Positions 30,101-37,300 of a stretch of DNA of 64,000 bases are shown piece after piece. Under the pieces are notes generated by a model, which saw only the letters and a program-made list of their open reading frames with translations, searched no databases and was not told the origin of the DNA. Each line of letters begins with the position of its first letter. Positions within the stretch are counted from its first letter, which is position 1. A program made the position numbers and the translations under genes. This stretch comes from Protula sp. h YS-2021 (taxonomy: Eukaryota; Annelida; Polychaeta; Sabellida; Serpulidae). The DNA lies in assembly GCA_949752745.1 (NCBI GenBank), contig OX457028.1:25797458-25861457 (forward strand). The letters are read 5' to 3'.

Positions 30101-31263
30101 ATGCCAAACATGGCCAACTTCGACACCCTCTACAGTCACAGTCCCAAAACCCCACAGACTCCGCAGGGCGGCCCGCCCTCCGTGCCTCCCGGCCCGGCCC
30201 AGCAGGGCCACTTTAACAGCCAGAACTCCCAGGGCGGTTACGGCGAGGCTGGTGGTAACCAGGGCCCCAACCCGGCGTTCCCGCCCAGCAGCACCCCGGA
30301 CATTATCAGTTCGCTGAGCCAGATGAGCAATATGGGCGCCAATGTGGGCGACTTGAATCACCACGTGCCGTCGCCGGTGATCAGTCACGGTCACGTGCCA
30401 TCGCCCATGGCCCACCCCAACTCAGTGGAGGGCGCGGGCAGCCAGCCGCTGAGGCACCCCACGCCCAGCACCCCGCAGTGCCCGTCGTCCGTCGGGCCTC
30501 CGCCCGCCAACCCCCTCACGCCCTCCAGTGTGACAATGCAGCAGCAACAAAGCTGCCCGGGCACGCCCGGCAGCGCCGCACCCGTTTCCACGCCCGGCGG
30601 CACCTCGGCCGCAGCGAGCACTAGTGTCCCTACATCGAGTACAGCAAACAGTACCTCCAGTACCACGGCAACGACGGATAGCCATAGCAACCAGCCTAAC
30701 AACGAGCTTAGTTTACCAGAGTTGAGCTTTAATGCACAAGCCATTATTGACGGTGATTGCACCGGCCACGAAGACATCGATGTAAGTATCCGACAGTTTA
30801 AACATTACTTATAATTTAAAGCATGTCGTCTTTAGAACGCCCACCCTAAAATATAGAAGGAATACACGGCGCTAAATATAGAACAAACTACGAACTAAAA
30901 ATATCAACTTGTGAAAACAAACTACGAACAAAAAATATCAACTTGTGAACTGTTGCTTGTTTATATTGGCGGTTACCTATTTACAAAACATCATGAAAAT
31001 AAAAAAAACGCCAGTAATTTTGAAAATGACGACACTTGACTAATCTTGGGAAACGTATTGCAGAATTGGGCTGAAACAATCTGGTCGGAATTGTCACAGC
31101 TCAGTGAGTTAGATCAAGTTGATCTGACATTGCCATAAATAGGCCAGACGCAATGTAAGCACTGTGAAAGAATACACCCTTAACATTTTTCTCTCTTTTT
31201 TTTTTAGCCCAGCTTACGTTACACGTAAGCTGGGGTATTCCTATCGGTTTGCGGGCGGTGTCC

Positions 31264-31318
<55 letters not shown>

Positions 31319-34300
31319 GTTTATTTAGTAAACTTTGGTTCAAAATGCATCTCCTCCTACAATTTTGATCCGATGTCATTTATTTTTGGTGTGAGGTATC
31401 CCTAAGGGGTCGTGCATACGGCTTGTGCTTTTCTAGTCGATCCGGTGATTTTTGAATTTTTGGCGAATTTTTAAAGAAAAAATTTTAAAATGTATCTCCT
31501 CCTACATTTTTGACCCGATGTCATTTATTTTTGGTATGAGGCACCCCTAAAGGGTCGTGCATACGGCTTGTGCTTTTTTAGTCGATCGCGCAATTTTTGT
31601 ATTTTTGGGGAATTTTTAAAGCAAAATTTTCGAAAATAATTCAAAATGCATCTACTCCTACAATTTTGATTCGATGTCATTTATTTTTGGTGTGAGGCAT
31701 CCCTAAGGAGTCGTGCATACGGCTTGTGCTTTTTTAGTCGATCGGGTGATTTTTGAATTTTAGGGGAATTTTTTAAGAAAAAAATTTAAAATGTGTCTCC
31801 TCCTACATTTTTGACCCGATGTGATTTATTTTTGGTATGAGGCATCCCTAAAGTGTCGTGCATACGGCTTGTGCTTTTCTAGTCGATCGGGTGATTTTTT
31901 AATTTTTGGGGAATTTTTGAAGAAAAAAATTTAAAATGTATCTCGTCCTACATTTTTTATCCGATGTCTTTTTTTTTAGCCCAGTTTGCTTTTTAGCCAA
32001 CAGGGCTATACAGATGGGGGCAAGTATCGTCCGTCTGTCCGTCCGTCCGTCCGTCTGTCCGTCCCGCGACCGTTAAAAGTGGAATAACTTTTTTATTTTT
32101 TATCCGATTCTTACCAAATTTTAAACACGAGTTCCTAACCCTTTACTGCATTAGGAAATATTTTTATTTTTGCGGTTTAAACCATTTTTGGTGATTTTAT
32201 TGCCAATTTGGGCAAAATACGAAAAAACCTATCTAGTCCCTCATTTTTCATCGGAAGATTCCGAAATATTTTATGAAGAAACTAGGACTAAGGGGTAAAA
32301 AAAGTACTTTTTTCGATTTTTGAATTTCGCCTTATTTTTGAATCTACTGAGCTTCAAAGTTTGCAACTTCTAAAAATTGACAAATTTCCAATTTTTTTTT
32401 TCTGAACAAAGTAGTTAAAGTGGAATATCTTTTTTATTTTTTATCCGATTCGTACCAAATTTTTTACACGAGTTTTTAACCTTCCACTGCATTAGGATTT
32501 TTTAAATTTTTTGGTTTAAACCATTTTTGGCGATTTTATTGCCAATTTGGGCAAAATACGAAAAAACCTATCTAGTCCTTCATTTTTCATCGGAAGATTC
32601 CGAAATTTTTCATGAAGAAACTAGAACTAAGGGGTGAAAAAAATTCTTTTTTCGATTTTTGAATTTCGCCTTATTTTTGAATCTACTGAGCTTCAAAGTT
32701 TGCAACTTCTAAAAATTGGCAAATTTCCATTTTTTTTTCTTAACAAAGTAGTTAAAGTGGAATATCTTTTTTATTTTTCATCCGATTCGTACCAAATTTT
32801 AAACGCGAGTTTTTAACCTTCTACTGCATTAGGAATTTTTTTTTATTTTTTGGTTTAAACCATTTTTGGCGATTTTATTGCCGATTTGGGCAAAATACGA
32901 AAAAATCTATCTAGTCCCTCATTTTTCATCGGAAGATTCCGAAATTTGTTATGAAGAAACTAGAACTAAGGGGTGAAAAAAGTACATTTTTCGATTTTTG
33001 AATTTCGCCTTATTTTTGAATCCACTGAGCTTCGAAGTTTGCAGCTTTTAAAAAATTGGAAATTTCCATTTTTCTTCTTAAAAAAGCAAAGTTTCAATTT
33101 GCAGAGGGGCACAATATGTTACATGCAAGTACTTTTGGTTGGACTTTTCCTTAATTTTGTTGTCAGTAGGTCATTTCTATGATATTTTCAAGTTGGCGAT
33201 AATAGGGAACATTGGGCGATAAAGCAAGAAAGTTGTAATTTTCGCTTTAAAAGTGCAGGGATCAATTCTATGTCCCGAAATTATGATAAATATGATATTT
33301 TTCGGATGGGCGATAATAGGGAATATTGGTCGATACTGCAAGAAAGTTGTAATTTTCGCTTTTAATGTGCAGGAAACAATTCTAGGACCCGAAAATATGA
33401 TAAATATAATATTTTTCGGGTGGGCGATAATAGGGAACATTTTGCGATAATGCAAGAAAGTTGTAATTTTCGCTTTAAAAAGCAGGAATCAATTCTATGA
33501 CCCGAAAATATGATAAATGTGATATTTTTCGTGTGGGCGATAATAGGGAGCATTGGGCGATAATGCAAGAAAGTTGTAATTTTCGCTTTAAAAGTGCAGG
33601 GATCAATTCTATGACCCGAAAATATGATAAATGTGATATTTTTCGGGTAGGCGATAATAGGCAATATTGGGCGATAATGTAAAAAAAATTGTAATTTTCG
33701 CTTTAAAAGTGCAGGAATCAATTCTGTGACCCGAAAATATGATAAATGTGATATTTTTCGTGTTGGCGATAATAGGGAACATTGGGCGATAATGCAAGAA
33801 AGTTGTAATTTTTTGCTTTAAAAGTGCAGGAATCAATTCTGTGACCCGAAAATATGATCAGTGTGATATTTTACGGGTGGGCGATAACAGGGAATATTGG
33901 GCGATAAAGCAAGAAAGTTGTAATTTTCGCTTTAAAAGTGCAGGAAACAATTCTAGGACCCGAAAATATGATAAATATAATATTTTTCGTGTGGGCGATA
34001 ATAGGGAACATTGGGCGATAATGTAAGAAAGTTGTAATTTTCGCTTTAAAAGAGCAGGAATCAATTCTATGACCCGAAAATATGATAAATGTGATATTTT
34101 TCGTGTGGGCGATAATAGGGAACATTGGGCGATAATGCAAGAAAGTTGTAATTTTCGCTGTAAAAGTGCAGGAATCAATTCTGTGACCCGAAAATATGAT
34201 CAATGTGATATTTTACGGGTGGGCGATAACAGGGAATATTGGGCGATAAAGCCAGAAAGTTGTAATTTTCGCTTTAAAAGTGCAGGAAACAATTCTAGGA

Positions 34301-37300
34301 CCCGAAAATATGATAAATATAATATTTTTCGTGTGGGCGATAATAGGGAACATTGGGCGATAATGTAAGAAAATTGTAATTTTCGCTTTAAAAGAGCAGG
34401 AATCAATTCTATAACCCGAAAATATGAAAAATATGATATTTTTCGGATGGGCGATAAAAGGGACTATTGGGCGATAATGCAAGAAAGTTGTAATTTTCGC
34501 TTTAAAAGTGCAGGGATCAATTATATGTCCCGAAAATATGAAAAATATGATATTTTTTGGATGGGCGATAATAGGGAACATTGGGCGATAATGCAAGAAA
34601 GTTGTAATTTTCGCTTTAAAAGTGCAGGAATCAATTCTATGACCCGAAAATATGATAAATATGATATTTTTCGTGTGGGCGATAATAGGGAGCATTGGGC
34701 GATAATGCAAGAAAGTTGTAATTTTCGCTTTTAAAGTGCAGGAATCAATTCTGTGACCCGAAAATATGATCAATGTGATATTTTACGGGTGGGCGATAAC
34801 AGGGAATATTGGGCGATAAAGCAAGAAAGTTGTAATTTTCGCTTTAAAAGTGCAGGAAACAATTCTAGGACCCGAAAATATCATAAATATAAAATTTTTC
34901 GTGTGGGCGATAATAGGTAACATTGGGCGATAATGTAAGAAAGTTGTAATTTTCGCTGTAAAAGAGCAGGAATCAATTCTATAACCCGAAAATATGATAA
35001 ATGTGATATTTTTCGGATGGGCGATAATAGGGAACATTGGGCGATAATGCAAGAAAGTTGTAATTTTCGCTTTAAAAGTGCAGGAATCAATTCTATGACC
35101 CGAAAATATGATAAATGTGATATTTTTCGGATGGGCGATAATAGGGAATATTGGGCGATAATGTAAGAAAATTGTAATTTTCGCTTTAAAAGTGCAGGAA
35201 TCAATTCTGTGACCCGAAAATATGATAAATATGATATTTTTCGGATGGTCGATAATAGGGAACATTGGGCGATAGTGCAAGAAAGTTGTAATTTTCGCTT
35301 TAAAAGTGCAGGAATCAATTCTGTGACCCGAAAATGTGATCAGTGTGATATTTTACGGGTGGGCGATAACATGGAATATTGGGCGATAAAGCAAGAAAGT
35401 TGTAATTTTCGCTTTAAAAGTGCAGGAAACAATTCTAGGACCCGAAAATATGATAAATATAATATTTTTCGTGTGGGCGATAATAGGGAACATTGGGCGA
35501 TAATGTAAGAAAGTTGTAATTTTCGCTTTAAAAGAGCAGGAATCAATTCTATAACCCGAAAATATGATAAATATGATATTTTTCGGATGGGCGATAATAG
35601 GGAATATTGGGCGATAATGCAAGAAAGTTGTAATTTTCGCTTTAAAAGTGCAGGGATCAATTATATGTCCCGAAAATATGAAAAATATGATATTTTTTGG
35701 ATGGGCGATAATAGGGAACATTGGGCGATGATGCAAGAAAGTTGTAATTTTCGCTTTAAAAGTGCAGGAATCAATTCTATGACCCGAAAATATGATAAAT
35801 GTGATATTTTTCGTGTGGGCGATAATAGGGAGCATTGGGCGATAATGCAAGAAAGTTGTAATTTTCGCTTTAAAAGTGCAGGAATCAATTCTGTGACCCG
35901 AAAATATGATCAATGTGATATTTTACGGGTGGGCGATAACAGGGAATATTGGGCGATAAAGCAAGAAAGTTGTAATTTTCGCTGTAAAAGTGCAGGAAAC
36001 AATTCTAGGACCCGAAAATATCATAAATATAATATTTTTCCTGTGGGCGATAATAGGTAACATTGGGCGATAATGTAAGAAAGTTGTAATTTTCGCTGTA
36101 AAAGAGCAGGAATCAATTCTATAACCCGAAAATATGATAAATGTGATATTTTTCGGATGGGCGATAATAGGGAACATTGGGCGATAATGCAAGAAAGTTG
36201 TAATTTTCGCTTTAAAAGTGCAGGAATCAATTCTATGACCCGAAAATATGATAAATGTGATATTTTTCGTGTGGGCGATAATAGGGAACATTGGGCGATA
36301 ATGCAAGAAAGTTGTAATTTTCGCTTTAAAAGTGCAGGAATCAATTCTGTGACCCGAAAATATGATCAATGTGATATTTTACGGGTGGGCGATAACAGGG
36401 AATATTGGGCGATAAAGCAAGAAAGTTGTAATTTTCGCTTTAAAAGTGCAGGAAACAATTCTAGGACCCGAAAATATGATAAATATGATATTTTTCGTGT
36501 GGGCGATAATAGGGAACATTGGGCGATAATGTAAGAAAGTTGTAATTTTCGCTTTAAAAGAGCAGGAATCAATTCTATAACCCGAAAATATGATAAATAT
36601 GATATTTTTCGGATGGGCGATAATAGGGAATATTGGGCGATAATGCAAGAAAGTTGTAATTTTCGCTTTAAAAGTGCAGGGATCAATTATATGTCCCGAA
36701 AATATGAAAAATATGATATTTTTTTGGATGGGCGATAATAGGGAACATTGGGCGATAATGCAAGAAAGTTGTAATTTTCGCTTTAAAAGTGCAGGAATCA
36801 ATTCTATGACCCGAAAATATGATAAATGTGATATTTTTCGTGTGGGCGATAATAGGGAGCATTGGGCGATAATGCAAGAAAGTTGTAATTTTCGCTTTAA
36901 AAGTGCAGGAATCAATTCTGTGACCCGAAAATATGATCAATGTGATATTTTACGGGTGGGCGATAACAGGGAATATTGGGCGATAAAGCAAGAAAGTTGT
37001 AATTTTCGCTTTAAAAGTGCAGGAAACAATTCTAGGACCCGAAAATATCATAAATATAATATTTTTCGTGTGGGCGATAATAGGTAACATTGGGCGATAA
37101 TGTAAGAAAGTTGTAATTTTCGCTTTAAAAGAGCAGGAATCAATTCTATAACCCGAAAATATGATAATTGTGATATTTTTCGGATGGGCGATAATAGGGA
37201 ACATTGGGCGATAATGCAAGAAAGTTGTAATTTTCGCTTTAAAAGTGCAGGAATCAATTCTATGACCCGAAAATATGATAAATGTGATATTTTTCGGGTG

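Noticed and set aside
30095..30777. Long - strand frames opposite exon 11
   Set aside because: They are antisense shadows of the GC-rich ZMIZ exon without recognisable motifs.
31264..31318. Telomere-like repeat
   Set aside because: The unit is the four-base TTAG, not TTAGGG or TTAGG, and it is short and internal.
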